Positions 53,370 through 61,994 of a DNA stretch of 64,000 nt are shown one piece after another. Each line of letters starts with the position of its first letter. The first letter of the stretch is position 1. The notes under the pieces are model-generated. The model worked only from the letters and a program-made list of their open reading frames with translations. It had not been told where the DNA came from and did not search any database. The position numbers and the translations under genes were made by a program. Source of the DNA: Streptomyces formicae (lineage in GTDB: Bacteria > Actinomycetota > Actinomycetes > Streptomycetales > Streptomycetaceae); NCBI RefSeq assembly GCF_002556545.1, contig NZ_CP022685.1, forward strand, positions 3,658,001 to 3,722,000, written 5' to 3'.

Positions 53370-54140
53370 ATGTTCAGGCGACGAGGTTCGGGCCGTACGG
53401 CCGTGGCGGAGGTGGCCGAGCCGGACGCGCTCGTGCTCGACGGGGTCGGCAGGTCCTACCGGCGCGGCACCGTCGCGCTCGAACCGGTCGACCTCGCCGT
53501 GCCGCGCGGACGGTTCCTCGCCGTCATGGGCCCCTCGGGCTCGGGGAAGTCGACGCTCCTGCAGTGCGCGGCGGGCCTGGACCGGCCGACGTCGGGGAGC
53601 GTGCGCATCGGGGGCGTCGAGATCGCGCCGCTGAGCGAGACGGCGCTGACCCGGCTGCGGCGCGAGCGCGTCGGCTTCGTCTTCCAGGCGCACAATCTCG
53701 TGCCCTCGCTGAGCGTCCTGGAGAACGTCGCCCTTCCGCTGCTGCTCGGCGAGGTGCCCGACGACGGGCGGGCGCGGGACGCGCTCGACTCCGTCGGCCT
53801 CGGCGAGCGCGGCGCCGACAGGCCCGCCGAACTCTCCGGCGGGCAGCAGCAGCGCGTCGCGATCGCCCGCGCCCTGGTCACCTCGCCCGAGGTGGTCTTC
53901 GCCGACGAGCCGACGGGCGCCCTCGACCCGGCCACCGCACAGGACGTGCTCGCGCTGCTGCGGCAGGCGGTCGACAGGGACGGCCACACGGTGGTGATGG
54001 TGACGCACGACCCGGCGGCCGCGGCCTGGGCGGACGAGGCGCTGTTCCTGGCCGAGGGCCGGATCGCCGCGCGCGTCGAACACCCGGACAGCAGCCACGT
54101 GCACGCCATCATGCGGGACTTGGGGCGGCGAGCGGCATGA
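53370..54140 (+). CDS. ABC transporter ATP-binding protein (MacB/LolD type)
   Basis: 256 residues; ATG 53370 with GGAGAGGG upstream. After a variable start: Walker [11 protein letters not shown]-loop in [18 protein letters not shown], signature LSGGQQQR, Walker [13 protein letters not shown], His switch in VMVTHD. The VFQxHNLxPxLxVxENV pattern and the partner gene place it in the MacB/LolD/FtsE group, which power FtsX-like permeases rather than classical importers. The stop overlaps the permease start as ATGA. Possible jobs are export of or resistance to envelope-active peptides, or lipoprotein handling. Confidence 0.95.
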   Translation: MFRRRGSGRTAVAEVAEPDALVLDGVGRSYRRGTVALEPVDLAVPRGRFLAVMGPSGSGKSTLLQCAAGLDRPTSGSVRIGGVEIAPLSETALTRLRRERVGFVFQAHNLVPSLSVLENVALPLLLGEVPDDGRARDALDSVGLGERGADRPAELSGGQQQRVAIARALVTSPEVVFADEPTGALDPATAQDVLALLRQAVDRDGHTVVMVTHDPAAAAWADEALFLAEGRIAARVEHPDSSHVHAIMRDLGRRAA

Positions 54141-56677
54141 GCAAGACGGCCCCGAAGAAGACTCGCGTCACCGCGCTGCTCGCCGCGCGCGCGGCGCACA
54201 CGCACCGCAAGGCATGGGCCGCGGTCTTCGCCGCGCTCGCCCTGACCTCCCTCCTCCTGGGCGCCTTCACCCTGGCCCTCTCCTCGGCCGGACTCGGCCA
54301 CGCGCGCGTGGAGCGCTACGCGGACGCCGACCTCGTCGTCACCGGCGACCAGAACACCCGCTTCACGGCCAAACCGTGGGGCAGCAAACCCGAGACGGCG
54401 ACGGCGGGGCTCACCGAGCGCGTACGGGTCCCGCGGGCGGCGCTGAAGACGGTGCGCGCGGTCCCCGGGGTGCGCGCGGCGATCGCCGACGAGGTGTTCC
54501 CGGCGGGCGTCGACGGAACCGAGATCACCGGACGCCCCTGGGACGCGGCCCGGTTGGGCTCCTACTCCCTGCTGGAGGGAGCCGCTCCCCGACGGGCGTC
54601 CGAGGTCGTCGTGGGCGGGGGAACGGTCGGCGTCGGCGAGCGCGTGACGGTACGGGTCGCGGGGACCGACGCCACGTACCGGGTGACAGGCGTGGCCGAA
54701 GGCCCGCGCGACGCCGCCTACTTCACCTCCGCCGAGGCGCGCCGCCTGGCCGGTCACCCCGGTTCCGTGGCCGCCGTCGGCGTGCGGGCCGACCCCGGCA
54801 CGAGCACGTCGGCCCTGTACGCGCGCGTGCGGCACGCCCTCGACACGGCGGGGGCGCACGGCGTGGGGCACCGGGCGGACGGGGACGGCGCGGGACTGCG
54901 CGTACTGACGGGGGACGGGCGCGGCGGTGCCGAGTTCCTCGGCGCGGCACCCGCCAGGTCGGGCATGCTCGCGCTGCTCGGCTCGGTGACCGCGACGGTC
55001 GTCCTCATCGCGCTGCTCGTCGTGTCGTCGACGGTGGTGCAGGCGTTGCAGCAACGCTCGCGCGAACTGGGCCTGTTGCGGGCGGTCGGGGCGACGCCGC
55101 GACAGCTGCGGGGCGCGGTGGGCCGGGAGGTCGGCAGGGTCGCGGTGCGGGCCGCGCTGACGGGAGCGGTGGCGGCCGTCCCCGCGTACGTCGCGCTGCG
55201 CGCCCTGCTCGACGCACAGGGCGCACTGCCGCCGGGGCTCGAACTCCCGCTCCCGCCCTGGCTGTTGCCCGCGCCGCTGCTGACCGCGGGCCTGACGCTC
55301 CTCATCGCCCGCGTCGCCGCGCTGATCGCCTGCGCGCGGACGGCGAAGGTACGTCCCGCCGAGGCGCTGCGCGAGGCGACGCCGGGCAACGCGCGGCGGA
55401 TCACCGGGCTCGTACTGCTCTTCATCGGAGTGAGCTCGGCGGGGACCGCGACGCTTCAGCACGGCGAGGCCGCGGCGGCGGCCGCCGGTGCGGCGGCGGT
55501 GGTCCTGGTGATCGGGTGCGCGCTGCTCGGACCGTGGATCGCCGAGGGCGCCATGCGGGTGCTCGGCGGCCGACTGCGCCGCCACGGCGGCCCCGCAGGA
55601 CATCTCGCGGCGGCCAACTGCACGGCGTCCGCGCGGCGTCTGGGGGCGGCGCTCACCCCGATCATCCTGGTCACGGCGTTCGTCTCGGTGCAGCTCGCCG
55701 CGGGCGCGACGATGACGCACGCCGCGGGCGACCAGGCCGAGGAGGCGGCGCGGGCCGACTACGCGGTGACCGCGGCGGGCGGCCTGCCCCGGGGCACGCT
55801 GGAGCGGATCAGGGAGACCCCCGGCGTACGAGCGGCGACCGCCGTCACGCGCGGCACGGTGGTCCTGGCCCGCCGCGAGACGGGCTCGCCGCGCCTGGAC
55901 CGCCTGCCGGTGCTCGGCGTGACCCCCGAGGGCCTGTCCCGGACGCTCGACCCGGCCGTACGGGAGGGCGCCCTGTCCGCACTCCGCCCCGGCACGGTGG
56001 CGGTCGGCCGCGACCAGGCGCGCGACCTGGACGTGGGCCCCGGCTCGAAGGTGACGCTGCGCTTCGGGGACGGAGTGGAGGCCCGCCTGAAGGTGGTGGC
56101 GACGTACGACCGCGAACTGGCCCTCGGCGCCTTCCTGTTCTCCCGGGACCAACTCCTGCGCCACACCTCGTCACCGGGCCCCGACCGCGTCCTGGTGGCC
56201 GCGCCGGGCGGCGCCGCACAGGCGCTGCGCGCGGCGGCCCCCGGGGCCCGGGTCACGGCGGACCCCGGCCCCGAACGGCTCGATCCGGAGGACCGGGCGC
56301 TCGGGGAGGTGGTGAGCGTGGCGGCGGTCGGCGCGGTCGGCGGCTTCACGGTGATCGCCGTCCTGAGCACGCTGTCCCTGATCACCATCGGCCGCCGCCC
56401 CGAACTCGCCCTGCTCCGCCTGGCCGGTGCGGGCCGGGACCAACTGCGGCGCATGCTGCGCCTGGAGGCGGCGGCGACGGCGCTGACCGGCCTGACGGTG
56501 GGCGCGGCGGTGGCCTCGCTCCCCCTGCTCGCCTTCAGCCTCTCGACGGCCCGCACGCTCCCGCACCTTCCCCTGCCCCAGGCGGCGCTGATCGCCCTGA
56601 CGGTCGGGGCGACGACTGTTGCGGGGGCGCTTGTGCCGGCTTGGCCGGTGTTGCGGGGGCGCTATCCGGTGCGCTGA
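54137..56677 (+). CDS. FtsX-like ABC transporter permease
   Basis: 846 residues from ATG 54137. One helix near 32-55 is followed by a MacB-like extracytoplasmic domain to about 270. Then come helices with an FtsX-domain stretch ([20 protein letters not shown] at about 300), a pair of central helices, and a second extracytoplasmic domain to about 710. A second FtsX domain ([20 protein letters not shown]) has three closing helices. This ten-helix duplicated form is common in actinobacteria and works by mechanotransmission rather than by a channel. It is coupled to the ATPase gene. The two-component system downstream could control it, although 640 bp and two repeats lie between. Confidence 0.92.
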   Translation: MSKTAPKKTRVTALLAARAAHTHRKAWAAVFAALALTSLLLGAFTLALSSAGLGHARVERYADADLVVTGDQNTRFTAKPWGSKPETATAGLTERVRVPRAALKTVRAVPGVRAAIADEVFPAGVDGTEITGRPWDAARLGSYSLLEGAAPRRASEVVVGGGTVGVGERVTVRVAGTDATYRVTGVAEGPRDAAYFTSAEARRLAGHPGSVAAVGVRADPGTSTSALYARVRHALDTAGAHGVGHRADGDGAGLRVLTGDGRGGAEFLGAAPARSGMLALLGSVTATVVLIALLVVSSTVVQALQQRSRELGLLRAVGATPRQLRGAVGREVGRVAVRAALTGAVAAVPAYVALRALLDAQGALPPGLELPLPPWLLPAPLLTAGLTLLIARVAALIACARTAKVRPAEALREATPGNARRITGLVLLFIGVSSAGTATLQHGEAAAAAAGAAAVVLVIGCALLGPWIAEGAMRVLGGRLRRHGGPAGHLAAANCTASARRLGAALTPIILVTAFVSVQLAAGATMTHAAGDQAEEAARADYAVTAAGGLPRGTLERIRETPGVRAATAVTRGTVVLARRETGSPRLDRLPVLGVTPEGLSRTLDPAVREGALSALRPGTVAVGRDQARDLDVGPGSKVTLRFGDGVEARLKVVATYDRELALGAFLFSRDQLLRHTSSPGPDRVLVAAPGGAAQALRAAAPGARVTADPGPERLDPEDRALGEVVSVAAVGAVGGFTVIAVLSTLSLITIGRRPELALLRLAGAGRDQLRRMLRLEAAATALTGLTVGAAVASLPLLAFSLSTARTLPHLPLPQAALIALTVGATTVAGALVPAWPVLRGRYPVR

Positions 56678-56689
56678 CCGCTTCTTCGG

Positions 56690-56908
56690 GGAGGTGGCGT
56701 CTCCCCCGCGTCCGGTGCGGTGTCACCCGGGGTTTCGCGCAGTTCCCCGCGCCCCTAAAAGCGACCCCACCGTGCGGGGGTGGGTGGGGGAGGTGGCGGC
56801 ATCCCCCCGGCCCCACCGCGCGAGGGTGGGTGGGGGAGGTGGTGGCATCATCCCCACGTCCAGTGCGACGGCACACGGGGGTTCGCGCAGTTCCCCGCGC
56901 CCCTAAAA
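56690..56908. repeat. Interspersed/tandem repeat block with TTCGCGCAGTTCCCC core
   Basis: A 27-bp identical core, starting TTCGCGCAGTTCCCC and ending CCCCTAAAA, occurs at 56734-56760 and 56882-56908, 148 bp apart, with similar flanks. Between them GGTGGGTGGGGGAGGTGG is repeated at 56779 and 56825, each copy followed by a GGCATC-like end. The core matches the arms of the inverted repeat at 15116-15172. Confidence 0.8.
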
Positions 56909-56943
56909 CGGGCCGCAGCCGCCAAGACGGCCCGAGGGGACGT

Positions 56944-57035
56944 GGGGGTATGTGCGCACGGAGCACATCAGTGAACGAGGCACGGAAGCAAACCCATTGG
57001 CAATGCTCTGGGACGGCGAGTACGCACATACCCCC
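56944..57035. repeat. 13-bp perfect inverted repeat bounding a 92-bp segment
   Basis: GGGGGTATGTGCG (56944-56956) and CGCACATACCCCC (57023-57035) are exact reverse complements. The interior is noticeably less GC-rich than its surroundings (for example AAGCAAACCCATTGGCAATG). It could be a small mobile-like element, a regulatory stem or a termination structure. Confidence 0.6.
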
Positions 57036-57150
57036 GCGGCCCCGCCCCACAACCGAACCCAAGGCGCACACCCGCACCCACCCGAGCCCCCGCGACCCCG
57101 CACCCGGCAGACTTGTACCCACCCACCGAAACCGAAGGAAACCCACCCCC

Positions 57151-57324
57151 ATGAAGCCCCTCCTCTGGCTCCTGCTCCTCGTCGCGCTCGCCGTGAACAT
57201 ATCCAGCAGCTTCCTCTTCGACGGCGCCCAGCAGGCCCTGATCAGCATCGCCACCGGCCTGACCGCCCTCGCCTCGGGCATCACGCTCGCCGTCAGACAC
57301 CGCAGGCAGCGCGCAACCTCCTAG
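57151..57324 (+). CDS. Small single-pass membrane protein (57 aa), paralogue of the 59323 product
   Basis: ATG 57151 follows AAGGA 10 bp upstream. The 57-residue product begins MKPLLWLLLLVALAVNISSS, continues with FLFDGAQQALISIATGLTALASGITL and ends with the basic VRHRRQRATS. That is two hydrophobic stretches around a conserved FDG.QQ.LIS motif. It has the same layout as the 54-residue protein at 59323 beyond the two-component genes. Its stop lies within the CTAG shared with the stop of the convergent response regulator. I know no function; it is a candidate small modulator of the adjacent sensor kinase or ABC permease. Confidence 0.75.
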   Translation: MKPLLWLLLLVALAVNISSSFLFDGAQQALISIATGLTALASGITLAVRHRRQRATS

Positions 57325-57965
57325 CCCTTGTTCAGATAGGCGAGAACCGCCAGCACCCGCCGATGCCCACTGTCACTCGGCGGCAGCCCCAACTTCGCGA
57401 AGACGTTGCCGATGTGCTTGCTGACGGCCCGGTCGGAGACCACGAGCAGCGACGCGATCGTCGCGTTGTCCCGCCCCTCGGCCATCAGCTGAAGCACCTC
57501 CCGCTCGCGCGGCGTCAGCGAGTCGAGGGGGTCGTCGCGCCGCCGCGTGAGCAGCTCCGTGACCACCTCGGGGTCGAGCGCCGTGCCGCCACCGGCCACC
57601 CGCTCCAACGCGTCGAGGAACTCGTCGACGCGCCCCACCCGGTCCTTGAGGAGGTAGCCGACCCCACCTGCTCCCCCGCCGAGGAGTTCGGCGGCGTACG
57701 TCTCCTCCACGTACTGCGAGAGGACGAGCACCGGAAGTCCGGGGATCCGCGCGCGGGCCGCGAGGGCGGCCCGCAGTCCCTCGTCGCGGAACCCGGGCGG
57801 CATCCGCACGTCCAGGACCGCCACGTCGGGCCGGTGTTCCAGGAGGGCGGGCAGCACCTCGGGCCCGGTGGAGGCGACCGCCGCCACCTCGTGCCCCGCG
57901 GAGGTGAGGAGGAGCACGAGACCCTCCCGCAGCAAGGCGTTGTCCTCGGCGATCACCACGCGCAC
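57321..57965 (-). CDS. LuxR-family (NarL-type) response regulator
   Basis: 214 residues. Receiver domain 1-120 with acidic pocket VVIAEDNALLREGLVLLL, phospho-acceptor Asp in VAVLDVRMPP, and the conserved Lys in YLLKDRVG. C-terminal LuxR helix-turn-helix: LTPREREVLQLMAEGRDNATIASLLVVSDRAVSKHIGNVF. Such regulators dimerise on phosphorylation and bind promoter repeats. It overlaps the kinase gene by 13 bp, so the pair is co-translated. Targets are unknown; the nearby FtsX-type ABC pair and the two small membrane genes are candidates. Confidence 0.95.
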   Translation of the reverse strand: MRVVIAEDNALLREGLVLLLTSAGHEVAAVASTGPEVLPALLEHRPDVAVLDVRMPPGFRDEGLRAALAARARIPGLPVLVLSQYVEETYAAELLGGGAGGVGYLLKDRVGRVDEFLDALERVAGGGTALDPEVVTELLTRRRDDPLDSLTPREREVLQLMAEGRDNATIASLLVVSDRAVSKHIGNVFAKLGLPPSDSGHRRVLAVLAYLNKG

Positions 57966-59140
57966 GGCAGCTCCACTTCGATCACGGTCGGCCCCCCGAC
58001 GGGGCTCGTCAGCTCAAGTGTCCCGTCGAGCGCGGCGACCCTGCGCCGCATGCCGAGCAGCCCGCTGCCACCCGCGTCGTCCGCGCCGCCCCGCCCCTCG
58101 TCGCGCACCACGACCCGCAGTACCCCGGCCGCCCGGGACAGGTCCACGAAGGCCCGCGCGGAGCCGCTGTGCTTGGCGGCATTGGTCAGCGCCTCGGCGA
58201 CGACGAAGTAGGCGGCGGCCTCCACCGCCGCGGGGGCGCGCACCGCCTCGCCCGCCGGGTCCTCGACACCCTCCGCGGCGACCGTCACATCGAGCCCGCT
58301 GCCCGCCGCGAGTGCCCGCACCGCACCGGCGAGGCCCCGGTCGGTGAGGATCGGCGGGTGGATGCCGCGCACGACGTGGCGGAGTTCGGTGAGTGCCTCC
58401 TCGGCCTGGTCCTGGGCGTCGTCCAGGAGCCTGCGCGCGGCGTCGGGGTCCTTGTCGAACGCCCGGCGTGCGAGGCCCACCCGCATCGAGAGGGAGACGA
58501 GGCGCGCCTGGGTGCCGTCGTGCAGATCGCGTTCGATGCGCCGCAGTTCGGCACCGTGCGCGGCGACGGCACCGGCCCGGGTGACCGTCAGCTCCTCGAC
58601 GCGCTCGGCGAGTTCGGCGCTGCGCCGCGCGTCCGGCGAGGGGGTGAGCAGGACCCGCGACCACCGCGCGTCGAGGCCGGCGAGGCCCGCGACGAGGGGC
58701 AGCAGCACGGCCCGCTGGCGCAGCAGCCCGCACCACACCCCGTCGACGAGCACGCCGAGGACGAACAGGGGGATCGCGACGTACAGCAGGACCAGGCCGT
58801 AGACGAAGTGCACGAAGAGCCAGCGCAGGTCGCGCCAGGTGCAGGGGTCCTTCAGGGCGGCGGTCACCCGCTCGCGGACGTCCCCGGTGAGCGGGGCGTA
58901 CGCCTCGGGCACCGGGCGGCCCGTCCAGGTGCCGACCAGGCGCCGCTTGAACCCGGCGGTCCTGCGCAGGAGTTGGACCGTCTCGGGCAGCACGGCCGCG
59001 CCGACCACGAGCAGGGTGACGAAGGCGGTGAAGAGCAGCAGCGCCATGAAGAGGTAGGAGACGAGCGCGAGCCCGGCCCCCTTGCCCAGCTGCGCCATGG
59101 CGAGCCCCGCACGCCGCAGCGTCTCCTTCATGCCGGTCAT
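57953..59140 (-). CDS. Sensor histidine kinase (HisKA_3 type)
   Basis: 395 residues from ATG 59140 (ATG 59131 also possible). The N-terminal half is a membrane sensor with four hydrophobic segments (LVSYLFMALLLFTAFVTLLV, and FVYGLVLLYVAIPLFVLGVL among them). Their loops are short, as in intramembrane-sensing kinases that respond to envelope stress. The dimerisation helix carries the phospho-His in RRIERDLHDGTQARL. The ATPase domain has EALTNAAKHS, RDEGRGG and GSGLLGMRRRVAALDG. It pairs with the overlapping response regulator. Confidence 0.94.
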   Translation of the reverse strand: MTGMKETLRRAGLAMAQLGKGAGLALVSYLFMALLLFTAFVTLLVVGAAVLPETVQLLRRTAGFKRRLVGTWTGRPVPEAYAPLTGDVRERVTAALKDPCTWRDLRWLFVHFVYGLVLLYVAIPLFVLGVLVDGVWCGLLRQRAVLLPLVAGLAGLDARWSRVLLTPSPDARRSAELAERVEELTVTRAGAVAAHGAELRRIERDLHDGTQARLVSLSMRVGLARRAFDKDPDAARRLLDDAQDQAEEALTELRHVVRGIHPPILTDRGLAGAVRALAAGSGLDVTVAAEGVEDPAGEAVRAPAAVEAAAYFVVAEALTNAAKHSGSARAFVDLSRAAGVLRVVVRDEGRGGADDAGGSGLLGMRRRVAALDGTLELTSPVGGPTVIEVELPCAW

Positions 59141-59322
59141 ACCGGTCAGGCTAGGTCACCGGGCGCGCGGGCGAGAGCGGGCGGACTCCCGGCCCTGTGG
59201 TGGAGTGCGCTACACCATGGATCCGGGAGGGCGCCCCATCGTTTCCGCGCGGCGCGGACCGCAGAGTTGATCCCAGGCCGCCGCACGGAGCGGCGGCCGC
59301 TCCGCCCGGAAGGAAGCACCCC

Positions 59323-59487
59323 ATGAAGGCCCTGCTCTGGCTCGTCCTCGCGGCCGCTCTCGTCGTCAACGTCATGACCAGCTTCGCCTTCGACGGCGTG
59401 CAGCAGGTCCTGATCAGCGTCGGTACGGGCGTCGTGGCGCTCGGCACCGGGGTGAGCCTGTACCTGACCCGCCGCCGCGACGCCTGA
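59323..59487 (+). CDS. Small single-pass membrane protein (54 aa), paralogue of the 57151 product
   Basis: ATG 59323 follows GGAAGGAAG. The 54-residue product begins MKALLWLVLAAALVVNVMTS, continues with FAFDGVQQVLISVGTGVVALGTGVSL and ends YLTRRRDA. It shares the MKxLLWL start, the FDGxQQxLIS centre and the basic end with the 57-residue protein at 57151. It is divergent from the kinase gene with a 182-bp gap. No known function. Position suggests that it and its paralogue act with the two-component system between them. Confidence 0.78.
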   Translation: MKALLWLVLAAALVVNVMTSFAFDGVQQVLISVGTGVVALGTGVSLYLTRRRDA

Positions 59488-59513
59488 GGCCCACCGGCGC
59501 CCGGAGCCCCGCC

Positions 59514-60134
59514 TCAGAGCGCCCGGAGCGCCGCGGCCGTGGCCGTGGCGAGACTGCCCAGATAGCCCTTGGGCAGCTTCGCCCGCACCACCACCGACCG
59601 CCAGTAGAGCGGCCCCGACACGAGGTCGAGCGCGAGGTCCTCGTCGGCCCCTTCGCGCACCTCGCCCCGCGCGACGGCGGCGGCCACGATGCCGCTCGCG
59701 ACCCCGTGCTGCCCCTCTCGCAGCGCCTTCTGCAACGCCTCGGCGATCTCCGGGTTGCGGGCGGCCTCGGCCTGGAGGTCGGGGATGATCTGCGAGGCCA
59801 CGGGGTGCCGCAGCGCCCGTGACGTCACCTCGTAGAGCAGCCGCAGATCACTCTCCAGGGAGCCCGTGTCGGGCGCCGGGAGGCCCTGCACCGCTATCGC
59901 GGAGACGAGGTCGAGGACGAGGTGCAGCTTGGAGCGCCAGCGCCGGTAGACGGCGGTCTTGCCGACCCCGGCGCGCCGCGCGATGCCCTCGATGGACATG
60001 CGCGCGTAGCCGACGGCGGCGAGCTCTTCGAAGACGGCGGCCCTGATGGCCTCGGTCACGTCCTCGCGGAGCACGGCGGCCCCGGCGGGCGCCCTGCGGC
60101 GCGGCTGTTCACCTGATGGCCTGCTCGTCGTCAT
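59514..60134 (-). CDS. TetR-family transcriptional regulator
   Basis: ATG 60134 (MTTSRPSGEQP) gives 206 residues; the frame is open seven codons further up. The TetR helix-turn-helix is at about 25-70: AVFEELAAVGYARMSIEGIARRAGVGKTAVYRRWRSK. The C-terminal ligand/dimer domain is of TetR_C_11 type (HPVASQIIPDLQAEAARNPEI). It is divergent from the TagG-like permease gene, with repeated CGACGATACGG sequences between the starts, so it probably represses tagGH and itself. The ligand is unknown. Confidence 0.92.
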   Translation of the reverse strand: MTTSRPSGEQPRRRAPAGAAVLREDVTEAIRAAVFEELAAVGYARMSIEGIARRAGVGKTAVYRRWRSKLHLVLDLVSAIAVQGLPAPDTGSLESDLRLLYEVTSRALRHPVASQIIPDLQAEAARNPEIAEALQKALREGQHGVASGIVAAAVARGEVREGADEDLALDLVSGPLYWRSVVVRAKLPKGYLGSLATATAAALRAL

Positions 60135-60154
60135 GCGAACAGCATAAAGCGCCA

Positions 60155-60214
60155 CGACGATACGGTTGCGTTCCGACGTACCGTCGCCCTAGTCTCGACG
60201 TTGCGACGATACGG
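60155..60214. promoter_or_regulatory. Candidate TetR operators upstream of tagGH-like genes
   Basis: CGACGATACGG occurs twice, at 60155-60165 and 60204-60214 (49 bp apart). The first is also half of an imperfect inverted repeat with GTACCGTCG at 60178-60186 (8 of 9 bases match). These lie between the divergent TetR start (60134) and GTG 60284, the expected place for autoregulation. Confidence 0.55.
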
Positions 60215-60283
60215 GCCCGTCCCGACGTTCGCCTCTGCTTCCCCGAGCCTTCTCCGAGGCTTCCCCGAGCGAAAGCGACGGAC

Positions 60284-61204
60284 GTGAGCCAGGTCCTCGA
60301 CGCACCGCCTCCCACAGCAGCCCCCGCCGACCAGGGCCTGACCCCCGCCGAGCTGGCCGCCAAGTACGGCCTGACCGTCAGCGGCGCCCGCCCCTCCCTG
60401 CCCGCCTACGTCCGGCAGCTGTGGCAGCGCCGCCACTTCATCACCGCCTTCTCCACCGCCAAGCTCACCGCCCAGTACAGCCAGGCGAAGCTCGGCCAGC
60501 TCTGGCAGATCATGACGCCGCTGCTCAACGCGGCGGTCTACTACTTCATCTTCGGCGTCCTGATGAACACCAAGCGGGACGTCGAGGACTACGTCCCGTT
60601 CCTGGTCACCGGCGTCTTCGTCTTCACCTTCACCCAGCAGTCCGTGCTCGCGGGCACCCGCGCCATCTCCGGCAGCCTCGGCCTGGTGCGCGCCCTGCAC
60701 TTCCCGCGCGCCTCGCTGCCCATCTCGTACTGCCTGCAACAGCTCCAACAGCTGTTGTTCTCGATGTGCGCGCTCCTGGTGATCCTGCTCTGCTTCGGCG
60801 TCCCGCCCACGCCCGCCTGGCTCCTGGTGCTCCCGGCGCTCGCGCTCCAGTTCACCTTCAACACCGGCCTCGCACTGGTGATGGCGAGGATCGGCAGCAA
60901 GACACCGGACATCGCGCAGCTGATGCCGTTCGTGCTGCGCACCTGGATGTACGCGTCCGGGGTGATGTGGAGCCTCGACGCGGTCCTCAAGGGCCGCGAC
61001 CTGCCGCACCTGGTGACCACGCTCCTGGAGTGCAACCCCGCGGCCGTCTACATCGACCTGATGCGGTTCGCGCTGATCGACACCTTCCACCACGACCAGC
61101 TGCCGCACCACGTGTGGGCCTGGGCGGTGGGCTGGGCGGTGCTCGCCGGACTCGGCGGGTTCATCTACTTCTGGAAGGCAGAGGAGACCTACGGCCGTGG
61201 CTGA
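60284..61204 (+). CDS. ABC-2 type permease, TagG-like wall polymer exporter
   Basis: GTG 60284 gives 306 residues. After about 55 soluble residues (LTPAELAAKYGLTVSG) comes the ABC-2 permease: amphipathic entry RRHFITAFSTAKLTAQYSQAKLGQLWQIMTP, then six helices. The AKLGQLWQIxxPL segment before helix 1 is the hallmark of TagG/RfbA polysaccharide exporters. It would flip undecaprenyl-linked wall polymer to the outside. Its end overlaps the ATPase gene by 8 bp. It is under likely control of the divergent TetR. Confidence 0.92.
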   Translation: MSQVLDAPPPTAAPADQGLTPAELAAKYGLTVSGARPSLPAYVRQLWQRRHFITAFSTAKLTAQYSQAKLGQLWQIMTPLLNAAVYYFIFGVLMNTKRDVEDYVPFLVTGVFVFTFTQQSVLAGTRAISGSLGLVRALHFPRASLPISYCLQQLQQLLFSMCALLVILLCFGVPPTPAWLLVLPALALQFTFNTGLALVMARIGSKTPDIAQLMPFVLRTWMYASGVMWSLDAVLKGRDLPHLVTTLLECNPAAVYIDLMRFALIDTFHHDQLPHHVWAWAVGWAVLAGLGGFIYFWKAEETYGRG

Positions 61205-61988
61205 CTCCCGGGCAGGCGCCCCCACCGTCATCGTCGACCAGGTCGACATCGTCTACCGCGTGCACGGCGCGGGAGCCACCGCGGGCCGGGGCAGCGCGAC
61301 CGCCGCGCTCGGCCGCATCCTCAAGCGCGGCAAGGGCGAATCCCCCGGCGTACGCAAGGTGCACGCGGTCAAGAAGGTCTCGTTCACCGCCTACAAGGGC
61401 GAGGCCATCGGGCTCATCGGCACCAACGGCTCGGGCAAGTCCACGCTGCTCAAGGCGGTCGCGGGACTGCTCCCCGTGGAGAGCGGCCGGATCTTCACCG
61501 ACGGCCAGCCCTCGCTGCTCGGCGTCAACGCGGCTCTGATGAACGACCTGACGGGCGAGCGCAACGTGCGGCTCGGCGGCCTGGCGATGGGCATGTCCCG
61601 CGAGCAGGTCCAGGAGCGCTACCAGGAGATCGTCGACTTCTCCGGCATCAACGAGAAGGGCGACTTCATCACGCTGCCGATGCGCACGTACTCCTCGGGC
61701 ATGTCGGCCCGCCTGCGCTTCTCCATCGGCTCGGCCAAGGACCACGACGTCCTGCTCATCGACGAGGCCCTGGCGACCGGCGACCGCTCCTTCCAGAAGC
61801 GCTCCGAGGCCCGCATCCGCGAGCTGCGCAAGCGCGCGGGCACCGTCTTCCTGGTCAGCCACAACAACAAGTCCATCCGCGATACCTGCGACCGCGTGCT
61901 CTGGCTGGAGCGCGGCGAGCTGCGGATGGACGGCCCCACGGGTGAAGTCCTCGCGGCCTACGAGGACTTCACCGGCGGCAAGAAGTAG
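61197..61988 (+). CDS. ABC transporter ATPase, TagH-like wall polymer exporter
   Basis: 263 residues from GTG 61197. Walker A GTNGSGKST, a polysaccharide-type signature YSSGMSARLRFSIG, Walker B VLLIDEALATGD, and VSHNNKSIRDTCDR with the switch His. The YSSGM signature and the GVNAALMNDLTGERNV block are typical of TagH/RfbB ATPases that drive O-antigen or teichoic acid export. No C-terminal polymer-binding extension is present, so export is probably not tied to a specific chain end. It forms one transcript with the permease. Confidence 0.95.
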   Translation: MADSRAGAPTVIVDQVDIVYRVHGAGATAGRGSATAALGRILKRGKGESPGVRKVHAVKKVSFTAYKGEAIGLIGTNGSGKSTLLKAVAGLLPVESGRIFTDGQPSLLGVNAALMNDLTGERNVRLGGLAMGMSREQVQERYQEIVDFSGINEKGDFITLPMRTYSSGMSARLRFSIGSAKDHDVLLIDEALATGDRSFQKRSEARIRELRKRAGTVFLVSHNNKSIRDTCDRVLWLERGELRMDGPTGEVLAAYEDFTGGKK

Positions 61989-61994
61989 CCCCGC

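Larger units (their letters stand above)
56678..57150. other. 473-bp intergenic region with repeats and no supported gene
   Basis: Holds the interspersed repeat block (56690-56908) and a long-spaced inverted repeat (56944-57035), listed separately. From 57036 to 57150 the sequence is Pro/His-codon-like CCCCGC and ACCC-rich and ends with AAGGA (57136-57140) ahead of the small gene at 57151. No other coding signal is seen. Confidence 0.6.

Noticed and set aside
56678..57150. Protein-coding continuation of the permease frame through the repeat region
   Set aside because: The permease ends with normal family helices at 56677. The downstream open frames are low-complexity products of the GC-rich repeats.
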